A stretch of DNA of 64,000 nucleotides, taken from assembly GCF_002915575.1 (NCBI RefSeq), contig NZ_PQGD01000001.1:248001-312000 (forward strand), written 5' to 3'. The notes under the pieces were generated by a model that was not told where the DNA came from, did not search any database, and saw only the letters and a program-made list of their open reading frames with translations. Made by a program: the position numbers and the translations under genes. Of this stretch, positions 40,933 through 50,128 are shown piece by piece (the first letter of the stretch is position 1; every line of letters begins with the position of its first letter). The DNA comes from Superficieibacter electus. Lineage in GTDB: Bacteria; Pseudomonadota; Gammaproteobacteria; Enterobacterales; Enterobacteriaceae.

Positions 40933-41599
40933 GATGTTTCATATTTTTTCCATATTGTTATTTATATTTTTACTACCCGGTTGTTTTAAAAAACTTCCTG
41001 AATTTGAGATTTATGGCGATCAGGATATACTCAACCACCTTGTTATTAATATGATTACCTATACTAAAAATAAAGATAATAATGGTCAATGGATACGAAA
41101 TGCGAAGTCAATTATGTATAAAGGGAAATGGAACAGGATTTATGAAAACAATGATATGAGCGAAACATATTTTTACTTATCTTATAAAGACAGAATTAAC
41201 AAACTAGTTACAGATGCTTTTTTTTTGAATCAAAAGTTTAAAAAACCACATGATGCAAATATATTTTATGCTTACCAAAAGAATGGCGAAGTATTCGTAA
41301 AATATTATAAAAGTCGCGCAGATTTTGCCAATAATCGCAATCCAATTACAATAAATATTTCCCTTACTGGGGATATTTTTTTTAAAACCCAAAAGCGCGA
41401 TGAACACGACATTGAAAAAGAGCTTAAATACTATACAGCATATTTTCCCCCTGACATTACTGCTAAAGTTACACGAAATTATATCTATGAGCCCCTGTTA
41501 TCCCACGCAAAAAACCAGCCACATTTATCGTATTATATTTTTTCATTAAAAATGGCCGACAAGTCGGGCCCTCAGACTGCTGACATTCCTCCATGTTAG
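40925..41599 (+). CDS. Putative envelope lipoprotein, possible immunity partner
   Basis: 224-residue protein; family not recognised. It begins MIKMFHIFSILLFIFLLPGC, a clear signal peptide with lipobox LLPGC (Cys20), then a lysine- and tyrosine-rich mature domain. An in-frame ATG 24 bases earlier would put charged residues ahead of the signal, so the later start is chosen; it overlaps the preceding gene by 8 bases (translational coupling). The last ~15 codons (MADKSGPQTADIPPC) run into GC-richer sequence and may not be original. A periplasm-facing lipoprotein coupled to a cytosolic putative hydrolase suggests protection of the producer against it; unproven. Confidence 0.6.
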   Translation: MIKMFHIFSILLFIFLLPGCFKKLPEFEIYGDQDILNHLVINMITYTKNKDNNGQWIRNAKSIMYKGKWNRIYENNDMSETYFYLSYKDRINKLVTDAFFLNQKFKKPHDANIFYAYQKNGEVFVKYYKSRADFANNRNPITINISLTGDIFFKTQKRDEHDIEKELKYYTAYFPPDITAKVTRNYIYEPLLSHAKNQPHLSYYIFSLKMADKSGPQTADIPPC

Positions 41600-41639
41600 T
41601 GTACGAATTCTGTATTATAAGCGATCGCAGGTCACGAGC

Positions 41640-42120
41640 GCGATATTTTTCAGTTTTGCATTGCGGTAACACTCTATGGCCGCCAAACCACACGCCAGCG
41701 CCTGCTCTACGATATGATCAAAAATCTTCAGGAAGGCGTCACTGGCATTGAAACAGCGGCTACGGACCTTGCTGGTAGTGGAGGTATTGTGTTTTCTTCG
41801 TCAGGTTCATGCGCTGGAACCAGTAGTAGGCGTTGTTACCTGGATTCCCTTCACCAGATGACGCTCTAACGTGATGCCAGGGTGATATCCCAGCAACATC
41901 ATCTTAATCAGGCGTACCGGGTCAATAGTCGTTCTGCCGTTATCGGCATTGCAAAGGTGTTTATGGTATCGCGGATGAACTCAATCGATAACAGCATTAA
42001 TTTTGAGCACCAGGTGGTCTTAGGGAACCAGTTCATCAAAGATGAAGGTTTCAAACTGGCATTGCTGTGGAGAAGGGTGCCTGAGCATGGCGATCAGTCC
42101 ATTAATTGCACTGACCTTAT
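41640..42120 (-). pseudogene. Broken IS1182-family transposase (5' part only)
   Basis: On the minus strand a start at 42088 gives MLRHPSPQQCQFETFIFDEL, VP, a stop, then DHLVLKINAVID, a second stop, and after a frameshift HLCNADNGRTTIDPVRLIKM followed by MLLGYHPGI. In other frames come YYWFQRMNLTKK and VRSRCFNASDAFLKIFDHIV followed by EQALACGL. These are the ordered N-terminal landmarks of IS1182-type DDE transposases (VPxDHLVRKI, ADNGRPxIDPVxLFKM, RRFNxSDxFxxIFDxIV). The catalytic C-terminal part is absent. It lies between the accessory cassette and fruA and probably took part in the rearrangement there. Confidence 0.8.
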
Positions 42121-42165
42121 TAGGTCAAAGTCCCGGTCTTAAGACCATGACTATGTCAGCAATTT

Positions 42166-42192
42166 AAAGGGCCGACAATCGGCCCTTTTTTT
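42166..42192. terminator. Terminator after fruBKA (bidirectional)
   Basis: A 10-bp perfect stem aaagggccga / tcggcccttt with a 3-base loop, flanked by T on the plus strand (seven T) and three T on the minus strand. It lies 14 bases past the fruA stop. Confidence 0.82.
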
Positions 42193-42206
42193 ACAACCCA
42201 ACAAGA

Positions 42207-43898
42207 TTAAGCGACTTTCGCCACTGTCTCCGCATCCGGACGTTTCAGGAACGCGTAGGACAGGCCCGCCACCAGCGTACCGATGATGATCGCCAGCAGG
42301 TAGCCAAGCACCGGCGTGATCGCACCCGGGATCAGCAGTACAAACAAACCACCGTGCGGAGCCATCAGTTTTGCGCCAATCGCCATGGAGATAGCCCCCG
42401 TCACCGCGCCACCAACAATGCAGCATGGCAGAACACGCATCGGGTCACGGGCGGCAAACGGAATTGCCCCTTCAGAGATAAAGCACAGTCCCAGCACCAG
42501 TGCCGCTTTCCCACCTTCGCGCTGACCTTTGTCAAACTTACGACCGGCTACCAGCGTTGCCACGCCCATTGCCAGCGGTGGAACCATCCCGGCTGCCATG
42601 ATCGCCGCCATCGGCGCATAGGTCTGGGTACTCAGCAGGCCGACACCAAAGGCGTAAGCCGCTTTGTTCACCGGACCGCCCATGTCGGTACACATCATGC
42701 CGCCGAGGATCGCGCCCAGCAGAACGGCATTCGCGGTGCCCATGTTTTGCAGCCAGACGGTCAGCCACTGCAGGATACCCGCCACCGGCTTGCCAATCAG
42801 GTAAATCATTGCCAGACCGACAATCAGGCTGGAGAACAGTGGGATTATCAGGATAGGTTTCAACGATTCCATACTCTGCGGCAGTTTCACCTGCGTGCTG
42901 ATCAGTTTCGCCACATAGCCCGCGAGGAAGCCCGCGATGATCCCGCCGATGAAGCCGGAACCGCCGCTGACCGCCAGCATACCGCCGATAAGACCCGGCG
43001 TCAGGCCCGGACGGTCGGCAATGGAAAAGGCAATAAAGCCCGCCAGCACCGGTACCATCAGCGCGAATGCAGAGCCACCACCGATCTGCATCAGCGCAGC
43101 CGCGAGGGTGTCTTTCACTTCAAAGGCTTTAATCCCGAACGCGAAGGAAAGCGCGATACACAGACCGCCTGCCACGACCATCGGCAGCATATAAGACACG
43201 CCGGTCAACAGATGACGATAAGCGCCTGCGCTCTCTTTCTTGGTTTCGCCGCCCGTCTGAGTCTGCCCCGCAGGCTGATAAGGACGGGCTTCCGCCTGCG
43301 CTTTATCCAGTTCCTGCGCGGTTTTCTTCAGCGCTAGTCCGGTAGAGGTGCGATACATCGGCTTACCGGCAAACTTCGCCAGATCCACTTCGATATCCGC
43401 CGCCACAATCACCAGATCGGCCTGCGCCACTTCTTCTGACGTAATAGCGTTGCCCGCGCCTACGGAGCCACGGGTTTCTACTTTTACCCACCAGCCGCGT
43501 TTTTTCGCTTCGGTTTCGATGGCTTCCGCCGCCATAAACGTATGCGCCACACCCGTCGGACACGCGGTTACAGCAACAATGCGTTTCGGACCCGCTGGGG
43601 TTGCGGACGCTACAGGAGCCGCGACGGGAGCGGTATACGGCGTGGCCTGCGCTTTAGCTTCGCTCAGAAACAGCTCCGCATGCCCCACCGCACGATTGAT
43701 ATCGCCAAGAAAAACCTGTTTACCGTTCAGCGCGCTGTCCGCAGGCAGGGCCGAGCCCAGAACAATCGCCAGTTCCGCGTCGTTCGGGTTGTCGGTGATT
43801 TCAACATGTGCTTTTTGCGCCGCAGCACTTAACAGAGTCTTCGCCATATAAGCGCGAGCCTGTCCGAGACCGGCGTCAATAATCAGCAGCGTTTTCAT
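42207..43898 (-). CDS. fruA: Fructose-specific PTS enzyme IIB'BC (FruA)
   Basis: Inner-membrane fructose permease that imports fructose as fructose 1-phosphate. Domain order: IIB' (residues ~1-85), an Ala/Pro linker (~90-103), IIB with phospho-Cys in VTACPTGVAHTFMAAEAIET (Cys ~113), a second linker, then IIC with about ten helices (GVSYMLPMVVAGGLCIALSF; MGGPVNKAAYAFGVGLLSTQ). 563 residues, as in E. coli, with the ATG at MKTLLIIDA; a longer in-frame start is not supported. Last gene of fruBKA, 16 bases after fruK. Confidence 0.97.
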   Translation of the reverse strand: MKTLLIIDAGLGQARAYMAKTLLSAAAQKAHVEITDNPNDAELAIVLGSALPADSALNGKQVFLGDINRAVGHAELFLSEAKAQATPYTAPVAAPVASATPAGPKRIVAVTACPTGVAHTFMAAEAIETEAKKRGWWVKVETRGSVGAGNAITSEEVAQADLVIVAADIEVDLAKFAGKPMYRTSTGLALKKTAQELDKAQAEARPYQPAGQTQTGGETKKESAGAYRHLLTGVSYMLPMVVAGGLCIALSFAFGIKAFEVKDTLAAALMQIGGGSAFALMVPVLAGFIAFSIADRPGLTPGLIGGMLAVSGGSGFIGGIIAGFLAGYVAKLISTQVKLPQSMESLKPILIIPLFSSLIVGLAMIYLIGKPVAGILQWLTVWLQNMGTANAVLLGAILGGMMCTDMGGPVNKAAYAFGVGLLSTQTYAPMAAIMAAGMVPPLAMGVATLVAGRKFDKGQREGGKAALVLGLCFISEGAIPFAARDPMRVLPCCIVGGAVTGAISMAIGAKLMAPHGGLFVLLIPGAITPVLGYLLAIIIGTLVAGLSYAFLKRPDAETVAKVA

Positions 43899-43914
43899 TA
43901 TGCCTCTCCTGCTG

Positions 43915-44853
43915 TTAATTAAAGGGTTGTAAGTCAACGCGCGCCATCATCGCGGCTAACTGGGTACGATCGGTAATACCAACATTACTCTGACTTACCG
44001 CCAGTGCTGCAACGGCAGTGGCCAGACGTAAAGTATGTTCGCTGGATTCACGCATCAGCAGGCCGTAGATCAGGCCGCCAACCATCGAATCGCCCGCGCC
44101 AACGGTGCTGACGACCTCGACGGAAGGCGGTTTGGCGATCCACTCGCCCGACGCGTTAACCCACAGCGCGCCTTCTGAACCCAGTGAAATAACGACGTGA
44201 GCAATACCCTGCTCGCGCAGCGCATGGGCGGCTTCGATCACATCTTTCATTTCAGGCAGTTTACGTCCCGCCCAAATTTCTAGCTCGCGGCGGTTAGGTT
44301 TAACCAGCCACGGGGCCGCCTTCAGACCAGCGACCAGTGCTTCACGACTGCTGTCAAAAATAATGCACGGGCACTGACTGCGCAGGCGCGTCATCCAGTC
44401 AGTGAACGCTTCCGGGCTGACGCCGGTTGGCAGACTACCGCTGACGCACACCATATCGAACTGCCCGAGCCAGCTCAGGGAATCAGCGACAAAACGTTCC
44501 CAGTCAGCAGGTGTGACTTCAAAGCCAGAAAAGTTAAAGTCGGTGACTTCGCCATCTTTTTCAGTCAGTTTTACGTTGATGCGGGTACGCCCCTGCACGA
44601 CCTGGAAGCGATTGGCGATGCCAAGCTCGCTGAAAAGCTGCTGAAAGCCATCCTGATTATCTTTACCGAGAAAACCGCCCACGGTGACATCAATACCCAG
44701 ATCTTTCAGTACTTTTGCAACGTTAATACCTTTACCTGCCGCGTGCAGGCCGGTCGTACGCACCAGATTGACCTCACCACGCTCGACTTCAGGCGTAAAC
44801 CCTACCAGATCATAGGCCGGGTTTAGCGTGATGGTTGCGACGCGACGGCTCAT
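43915..44853 (-). CDS. fruK: 1-Phosphofructokinase FruK
   Basis: Phosphorylates fructose 1-phosphate to fructose 1,6-bisphosphate; PfkB/ribokinase family, 312 residues, as in E. coli. Motifs: [28 protein letters not shown], and the anion-hole/catalytic [16 protein letters not shown]. The start overlaps the fruB stop by 4 bases. Removal of fructose 1-phosphate also lowers the inducer of Cra. Confidence 0.97.
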   Translation of the reverse strand: MSRRVATITLNPAYDLVGFTPEVERGEVNLVRTTGLHAAGKGINVAKVLKDLGIDVTVGGFLGKDNQDGFQQLFSELGIANRFQVVQGRTRINVKLTEKDGEVTDFNFSGFEVTPADWERFVADSLSWLGQFDMVCVSGSLPTGVSPEAFTDWMTRLRSQCPCIIFDSSREALVAGLKAAPWLVKPNRRELEIWAGRKLPEMKDVIEAAHALREQGIAHVVISLGSEGALWVNASGEWIAKPPSVEVVSTVGAGDSMVGGLIYGLLMRESSEHTLRLATAVAALAVSQSNVGITDRTQLAAMMARVDLQPFN

Positions 44854-45983
44854 GCTGCGCCCTCCCCGAGACCAGCGGCAATGGCTGCGCCAATCGCGGT
44901 CAGCGCCTGTTCAGCATCTTCGCCCTGAGCGGTAAAGCGCAGGCGATGGCCTTTTTTCACACCCAGCGCAACCACTTTCATCAGACTGCGTCCATTCGCA
45001 GGCTTGCCGCTACCGTCGAGGTTGGTCACGGTAATCTCACTGTTAAATTGTTTAATGGTGTTGACCAGCATCGTTCCCGGGCGGGCATGAAGACCGTGCT
45101 CATTGCGGACCACAAATTCGGCGTTCAGCACATCGTCAGCCAGAGCATCGTCGCTGGTCAGCAATGCCAGCAACGTGGCGGCATCAGCATTAAGCAGACG
45201 GTCGGCTTTATTGGTGAGAAGCAACTGGCTCAGACGATCCAGTACCGCCGTTGGCTGCGAATCCGCCATGGCGACCGTGACCAGCAATGAGGCTGGCTGA
45301 CCATTCACCTCGAAGGCCGAAGCGGCACGGCTAACGGCGATGGCGCTGCGCAGGTTGCCTTCAGCGCTGTCGTTCAGCCAAATGCCCTGACCGAGGTTCA
45401 GCGGCTGTTCGGTAATTGCGCGAGCCACAAAACCAGCATCAACCGCGCCGGCTTCTTTCAGACGACCAGCATTCAGCGCCTGCAACGTCACCAGATCGCT
45501 GGCAACTACATCCAGGGTTAGCGTGTCGTTATCCAGCTTCAGCATTTCGCTCTGCTTTTCGCCCATCAGCAACGCACGTAGCTCTTCTGCCGTGGTCGCG
45601 GTTTTCAGCTGTTCTGCAACAGAATCATCGCTTAAGACGTGCGTCAGCTGACGCAGCAGACCAAGATGTTCATCGGAACTGGCAGCAATACCAATGGCCA
45701 CGTAGGCAGTCTGGCCTTCCCCCCAGGTGACGCCCTGCGGGAATTGATAAACCTGAACACCGGTTTTTAGTACCTGATCGCGGGTATCCGTCGTACCGTG
45801 TGGGATGGCAATACCGTTGCCAAGGAAAGTGGACGTTTGCTGTTCGCGAGCCAGCATACCGTTAATGTAGCCCTCAGCCACATTACCTGCCTGCACGAGC
45901 GCGGCGGCAACCTGACGAATGGCCTCTTCTTTATTCCCTGCCTGTTGGCCAGGGTGGATATCCTGTACAGATAACTGGAACAT
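44850..45983 (-). CDS. fruB: Fructose PTS diphosphoryl transfer protein FruB (EIIA-FPr)
   Basis: Soluble phosphocarrier of the fructose PTS, 377 residues. An N-terminal EIIA domain has phospho-His62 in IAIPHGTTD; a central M domain of unclear role follows; the C-terminal HPr-like (FPr) domain has phospho-His299 in [10 protein letters not shown]. It takes phosphate from enzyme I and passes it to FruA. First gene of the operon, with two Cra operators upstream. The pattern matches E. coli FruB (376 residues). Confidence 0.97.
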   Translation of the reverse strand: MFQLSVQDIHPGQQAGNKEEAIRQVAAALVQAGNVAEGYINGMLAREQQTSTFLGNGIAIPHGTTDTRDQVLKTGVQVYQFPQGVTWGEGQTAYVAIGIAASSDEHLGLLRQLTHVLSDDSVAEQLKTATTAEELRALLMGEKQSEMLKLDNDTLTLDVVASDLVTLQALNAGRLKEAGAVDAGFVARAITEQPLNLGQGIWLNDSAEGNLRSAIAVSRAASAFEVNGQPASLLVTVAMADSQPTAVLDRLSQLLLTNKADRLLNADAATLLALLTSDDALADDVLNAEFVVRNEHGLHARPGTMLVNTIKQFNSEITVTNLDGSGKPANGRSLMKVVALGVKKGHRLRFTAQGEDAEQALTAIGAAIAAGLGEGAA

Positions 45984-46002
45984 GGGTCTCCTCTCTGCTG
46001 AA

Positions 46003-46017
46003 TTGAATCGTTTCAGC
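46003..46017 (-). promoter_or_regulatory. Cra (FruR) operator O1 of fruBKA
   Basis: On the minus strand GCTGAAACGATTCAA fits the Cra consensus (TGAAWCG-TT/ATTCA) very closely, 20 bases upstream of the fruB ATG. Confidence 0.88.
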
Positions 46018-46067
46018 TATAATGAGAAAAAATGCGCCATCCCGGTAACGGCTGATGGTAAGATGAC

Positions 46068-46082
46068 GCTGAAACGTTTCAA
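46068..46082 (-). promoter_or_regulatory. Cra (FruR) operator O2 of fruBKA
   Basis: gctgaaacgtttcaa is a second close Cra match, 65 bases upstream of O1. Two operators upstream of fruB are known in E. coli. Confidence 0.85.
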
Positions 46083-46352
46083 GAATTCTGGTGCTTTCCC
46101 GCTTTCCCTGCAAGAAATGTTATGATTTGAATGACAGAATTTAGAGGTACAGCACATTTTATTCCTTTCGGGGTCATAGTTGCTGAAGTTTGCTGGCGTT
46201 ATTATTCTTCAGTTTCAGCTTGTTCAGCAACGAAGCGGAACAGCGTTGAAAATGCGTTTTGATTTATCGTGCCTGTTTTGATTTCACGCTCTGTTTATTT
46301 TTAATCAGGCGGCGTAAACTCCCGCGTCACTCCATTACGCTTAAAAAAACTG

Positions 46353-47534
46353 ATGCAAAATAATCCCGCCGCCGCCTCGCCGCGCGCTTTTGATTTCACC
46401 TCCGCCTCCTTTCTGATCGTTGCCTTTTTAACCGGTATCGCCGGTGCGCTACAAACGCCGACGCTCAGTCTGTTTTTGACCAATGAGGTGCATGTCCGTC
46501 CGGCGATGGTCGGTTTCTTTTTTACCGGTAGCGCCGTTATCGGCATTCTGGTGAGCCAGTTTCTGGCGGGCCGCTCAGACCGTAAGGGCGACCGTAAAAG
46601 TCTGATTGTTTTTTGCTGCGTGCTTGGCGTGCTGGCATGCGTGTTATTCGCATGGAATCGCAATTATTTTATTTTGCTGTTTATCGGCGTATTTCTGAGC
46701 AGTTTTGGCTCAACGGCGAACCCACAAATGTTTGCCCTCGCCCGTGAACATGCCGATCGTACCGGGCGTGAAGCCGTCATGTTCAGTTCCATTCTCCGCG
46801 CGCAGGTCTCGCTGGCATGGGTGATCGGCCCTCCGCTGGCTTATGCACTGGCGATGGGATTTGGCTTTACCGTGATGTACCTCAGCGCCGCCGTCGCGTT
46901 TGTCGTGTGTGGGGTGATGGTCTGGCTGTTTTTACCCACCATGCCGAAGCTGAAGGTGGCGGCCTCAGGCAGTATTGAAGCGCCGCGCCGTAACCGTCGC
47001 GATGCCCTGTTACTGTTTGTGATTTGTACGCTGATGTGGGGCACTAATAGTCTGTACATCATCAATATGCCACTGTTTATCATCAATGAACTGCACCTGC
47101 CGGAAAAACTGGCAGGATTAATGATGGGGACCGCCGCCGGGCTTGAGATCCCGACGATGTTGATTGCCGGATACTACGCGAAGCGTTTTGGTAAACGCTT
47201 TCTGATGCGTATCGCCATTGTGGCCGGTTTACTGTTTTATGTAGGTATGCTCACGGTTCACACCCCTGCCCTGCTGCTGGCTATGCAGTTACTGAACGCT
47301 ATTTATATTGGTATTCTGGCGGGCATCGGGATGCTCTATTTTCAGGATCTGATGCCCGGGCAGGCAGGATCGGCGACCACGCTTTACAGTAATACCACGC
47401 GTGTTGGCTGGATCATCGCCGGATCGCTGGCGGGCGTGGTGGCAGAACTGTGGAGCTACCATGCGGTGTTCTGGATTGCGCTGGGAATGTGCGTGGCGGG
47501 TTTCGCCTGTCTGATGCGGATTAAAGACGTTTAA
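46353..47534 (+). CDS. setB: Sugar efflux MFS transporter SetB
   Basis: 393-residue, twelve-span inner-membrane transporter of the SET family, exporting lactose, glucose and analogues in E. coli. Conserved segments: [40 protein letters not shown] (the MFS A-motif), [20 protein letters not shown] and [20 protein letters not shown]. Divergent from fruB; overlaps convergent yeiW by 4 bases. Matches E. coli SetB in length. Confidence 0.95.
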   Translation: MQNNPAAASPRAFDFTSASFLIVAFLTGIAGALQTPTLSLFLTNEVHVRPAMVGFFFTGSAVIGILVSQFLAGRSDRKGDRKSLIVFCCVLGVLACVLFAWNRNYFILLFIGVFLSSFGSTANPQMFALAREHADRTGREAVMFSSILRAQVSLAWVIGPPLAYALAMGFGFTVMYLSAAVAFVVCGVMVWLFLPTMPKLKVAASGSIEAPRRNRRDALLLFVICTLMWGTNSLYIINMPLFIINELHLPEKLAGLMMGTAAGLEIPTMLIAGYYAKRFGKRFLMRIAIVAGLLFYVGMLTVHTPALLLAMQLLNAIYIGILAGIGMLYFQDLMPGQAGSATTLYSNTTRVGWIIAGSLAGVVAELWSYHAVFWIALGMCVAGFACLMRIKDV

Positions 47535-47785
47535 GGCGCAGTCAGCGTTTCCAGTTCGATAAGAAAAATCATCGCCTGTTCACGCGTCTTGCCGCACATC
47601 TCCGCTGCCGGTTGCAGACCAGCGCACACTTTTGGTCGCAGCGGCGAGGCAAAAATTTTGCAGCGCAGATGCTCATCAAGCTGAACACAGGGCGTATTCG
47701 CCGGCTTGCCCTCCGGCATGCCGGGGATCGGGCTGGAGATCGAGGGGGCTGTACAGCAGGCACCGCAGTCCGCACGACATTGCAT
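47531..47785 (-). CDS. yeiW: YkgJ-family cysteine-cluster protein YeiW
   Basis: 84-residue protein with the N-terminal cluster C3-x3-C7-x2-C10-C11 ([11 protein letters not shown]) and later cysteines in [15 protein letters not shown] and [14 protein letters not shown]. This is the zinc- or iron-binding pattern of the YkgJ (CxxxxxC) family. Function unknown. Its 3' end overlaps setB by 4 bases. Nearly identical to E. coli YeiW. Confidence 0.92.
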   Translation of the reverse strand: MQCRADCGACCTAPSISSPIPGMPEGKPANTPCVQLDEHLRCKIFASPLRPKVCAGLQPAAEMCGKTREQAMIFLIELETLTAP

Positions 47786-47933
47786 AAAATTCTCTTTTCA
47801 GGCAGGCAACAGATCGCACAGTATCATCTCTTGCACGATGATAGCAAAACCCTGCAAATCCACTTGCCTGAAAGGCCCGGCGCGAGTACCTTGACGCGAT
47901 ATTTTCTACATCTCTGTAAACAGGATTACTGCA

Positions 47934-48506
47934 ATGCCAAGAGCGAATGAAATTAAAAAAGGTATGGTGCTGAATTACAACGGCAAGTTGCTGATTGTTA
48001 AAAACATTGATATTCAGTCACCCAGCGCCCGTGGTGCTGCAACGCTGTACAAAATGCGTTTTTCCGATGTGCGTACTGGCCTGAAGGTTGAAGAACGTTT
48101 TAAAGGTGACGATATTCTGGATACCGTGACCCTGACCCGCCGTTTCGTTGACTTTTCCTATGTTGACGGTAACGAATACGTCTTTATGGATAAAGAAGAT
48201 TATACGCCTTATACCTTCACTAAAGATCAGATTGAAGAAGAGCTTCAGTTCATTCCGGAAGGCGGAATGCCGGATATGCAGGTATTAACGTGGGATGGCC
48301 AGCTCCTGGCACTGGAACTGCCGCAAACCGTAGATTTGGAAATCATCGAAACGGCACCGGGCATTAAAGGCGCTTCTGCCAGCTCGCGCACCAAACCTGC
48401 AACCATGTCTACCGGCCTGGTGGTTCAGGTGCCTGAATATCTGACTACCGGTGAAAAAATCCGTATCCATATCGAAGAATGTCGCTATATGGGTCGCGCG
48501 GATTAA
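47934..48506 (+). CDS. yeiP: EF-P-like translation factor EfpL (YeiP)
   Basis: 190-residue paralog of elongation factor P with KOW-like, OB and S1-like domains. The tip of the first domain carries Arg33 ([12 protein letters not shown]) in place of the lysine modified in EF-P, the mark of the EfpL subgroup, which relieves ribosome stalling at proline-containing motifs without modification. Ending [10 protein letters not shown]; in E. coli the end is EERRYMGRAD. Start ATG ([10 protein letters not shown]) as in E. coli. The S1-like domain holds the EF-P signature [20 protein letters not shown]. Confidence 0.95.
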   Translation: MPRANEIKKGMVLNYNGKLLIVKNIDIQSPSARGAATLYKMRFSDVRTGLKVEERFKGDDILDTVTLTRRFVDFSYVDGNEYVFMDKEDYTPYTFTKDQIEEELQFIPEGGMPDMQVLTWDGQLLALELPQTVDLEIIETAPGIKGASASSRTKPATMSTGLVVQVPEYLTTGEKIRIHIEECRYMGRAD

Positions 48507-48563
48507 GTGTTTACGTGGTCTGTGTCCGGCGACGTCTCCCGCACGCAGACACCCTGCCACGTT

Positions 48564-48662
48564 GCCCGGCGGCGCTGCGCTTGCGCGGGCAAACGAAATT
48601 TTCAATATCAATAAGTTATACGTAACCCGTAGGCCTGTGCAAGCGAAGCGCCGCCAGGCATC
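48564..48662. repeat. Pair of inverted REP elements (BIME)
   Basis: Two REP-like palindromes, 48564-48590 (gcccggcggcgctgcgcttg and onward to cgggc) and 48629-48662 (gtaggcctgtgcaagcgaag onward, reading ggcggcgcttcgcttg on the minus strand), lie in opposite orientation between convergent efpL and uxuA. Confidence 0.78.
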
Positions 48663-48732
48663 ATTCCACGGTATAACGTTTGTCAGCATTCTGAGGCGAT
48701 AACGGCGTATGCCACTATCGCCTTTTTACTTT

Positions 48733-49923
48733 TTACAGCAGTTCAGGGAATAGCGTTTGTTTAAGTGCCAGCTCAACGCCGCGCACTTCAGCCATGCCTT
48801 TCAGACGACCAATAGCGGAATAACCTGGATTGGTTTTCTTACGCAGATCGTCAAGCATCTGATGACCGTGGTCAGGGCGGAACGGGATCGGCCGCAGATC
48901 GCCTGCTTTTTTACGCCGCAGTTCTTCAGTGAGTACCGCTTTTACCACTGCTACCATATCCACATCACCCTGAAGGTGCGATCCCTCGTGGAACGTTTTA
49001 GGATTTTCTTCACGGCAGGTGGAACGCAGATGGGTGAAGTGGATGCGATCGCCAAAGGTTTCGACCATCCGCACCAGATCGTTGTCTGCACGCACGCCGT
49101 AAGAGCCGGTGCACATCGTAAAGCCGTTATTAATGCTGTCAACGGTCTCTTTCAGCCACTGCATATCGTCAATGGTGGAAACAATACGCGGCAGCCCAAG
49201 GATTGGACGCGGCGGATCGTCAGGATGCACTGCGAGACGGACGCCCACCTCCTCAGCCACAGCCACAATTGCGCGCAGAAAATAGGCCATATTCTCACGC
49301 AACTGCGCTTTATCGATATGATCGTATTCCGCCAGCCGTGCGCGGAACTGATCCAGGGTATAGCCCTCTTCCGCTCCCGGCAGCCCGGCAATAATATTGC
49401 GCGTCAGCTTTTCAATATCGTTGCCGCTCATGGCGTTGAAATAAGCCTGCGCCTGCTGCTGTTCCTGATCGCTGTAATCAGCTTCTGCCCCTTTACGCTT
49501 AAGAATATGTAACTCAAACGCGGCAAAGGCGATCTGGTCAAAGCGCAGCGCTTTAGAGCCATCCGGCAACGTGTATTCGAGGTCAGTACGCGTCCAGTCG
49601 AGAATAGGCATAAAGTTGTAGCACACGGTATCCACACCGCAGGCAGCCAGATTGCGGATACTTTGCTGATAGTTGGCAATCCAGGTGTCGTACTGCCCGG
49701 TATGGGTTTTGATCTCTTCATGTACCGGAATACTCTCAACCACCGACCAGGTTAACCCTTTTTCCGCCAGCAGGGCCTGGCGTTGTTTGATTTCCTCAAC
49801 CGGCCAGACCTGACCATTAGGAATGTGATGTAATGCGGTGACTACGCCAGTTGCGCCAGCCTGACGCACATCATCCAGCGATACTGGATCGTTAGGCCCA
49901 TACCAACGCCAGGTTTGCTCCAT
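48733..49923 (-). CDS. uxuA: Mannonate dehydratase UxuA
   Basis: Dehydrates D-mannonate to 2-dehydro-3-deoxygluconate in glucuronate catabolism; TIM-barrel metalloenzyme of 396 residues. Landmarks: [57 protein letters not shown]-type ([20 protein letters not shown]), [33 protein letters not shown] and [11 protein letters not shown]. In K-12 uxuA pairs with uxuB far away. Here it is divergent from yeiQ, a uxuB-like dehydrogenase gene, with an operator-like site between. It differs at many positions from E. coli UxuA, so a second uxuA elsewhere is possible. Confidence 0.93.
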   Translation of the reverse strand: MEQTWRWYGPNDPVSLDDVRQAGATGVVTALHHIPNGQVWPVEEIKQRQALLAEKGLTWSVVESIPVHEEIKTHTGQYDTWIANYQQSIRNLAACGVDTVCYNFMPILDWTRTDLEYTLPDGSKALRFDQIAFAAFELHILKRKGAEADYSDQEQQQAQAYFNAMSGNDIEKLTRNIIAGLPGAEEGYTLDQFRARLAEYDHIDKAQLRENMAYFLRAIVAVAEEVGVRLAVHPDDPPRPILGLPRIVSTIDDMQWLKETVDSINNGFTMCTGSYGVRADNDLVRMVETFGDRIHFTHLRSTCREENPKTFHEGSHLQGDVDMVAVVKAVLTEELRRKKAGDLRPIPFRPDHGHQMLDDLRKKTNPGYSAIGRLKGMAEVRGVELALKQTLFPELL

Positions 49924-49940
49924 AGCCTCACCCTCTCAAG

Positions 49941-49954
49941 TTGTTATACCAATT
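49941..49954. promoter_or_regulatory. UxuR/ExuR-like operator between uxuA and yeiQ
   Basis: ttgttataccaatt differs by one base from the UxuR/ExuR core TTGGTATACCAATT and lies 18 bases upstream of the uxuA ATG. Hexuronate control of uxuA, and perhaps yeiQ, is inferred. Confidence 0.6.
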
Positions 49955-50128
49955 AAAAAATACTCATGATGACTACCATACATGTTTCCTTTTTAACGTC
50001 AATTTATCGCCGACTGATGATTGATCCAGCTCACATTACCGCGATATTTAAGGCTCACCAATTCATTTTGCTGTCATATAACTTTACACTGTCACTTGTT
50101 AACCTTTAGTTGCAAGAGTGTATTAATA

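Noticed and set aside
42354-43337. Long open frame (327 codons) on the plus strand within fruA
   Set aside because: It is antisense to the fully conserved fruA, has arginine/histidine-rich low-similarity translation and no ribosome-binding site.
48757-49512. Long open frame opposite uxuA (251 codons)
   Set aside because: Antisense shadow of a conserved gene; composition follows from the uxuA codons.
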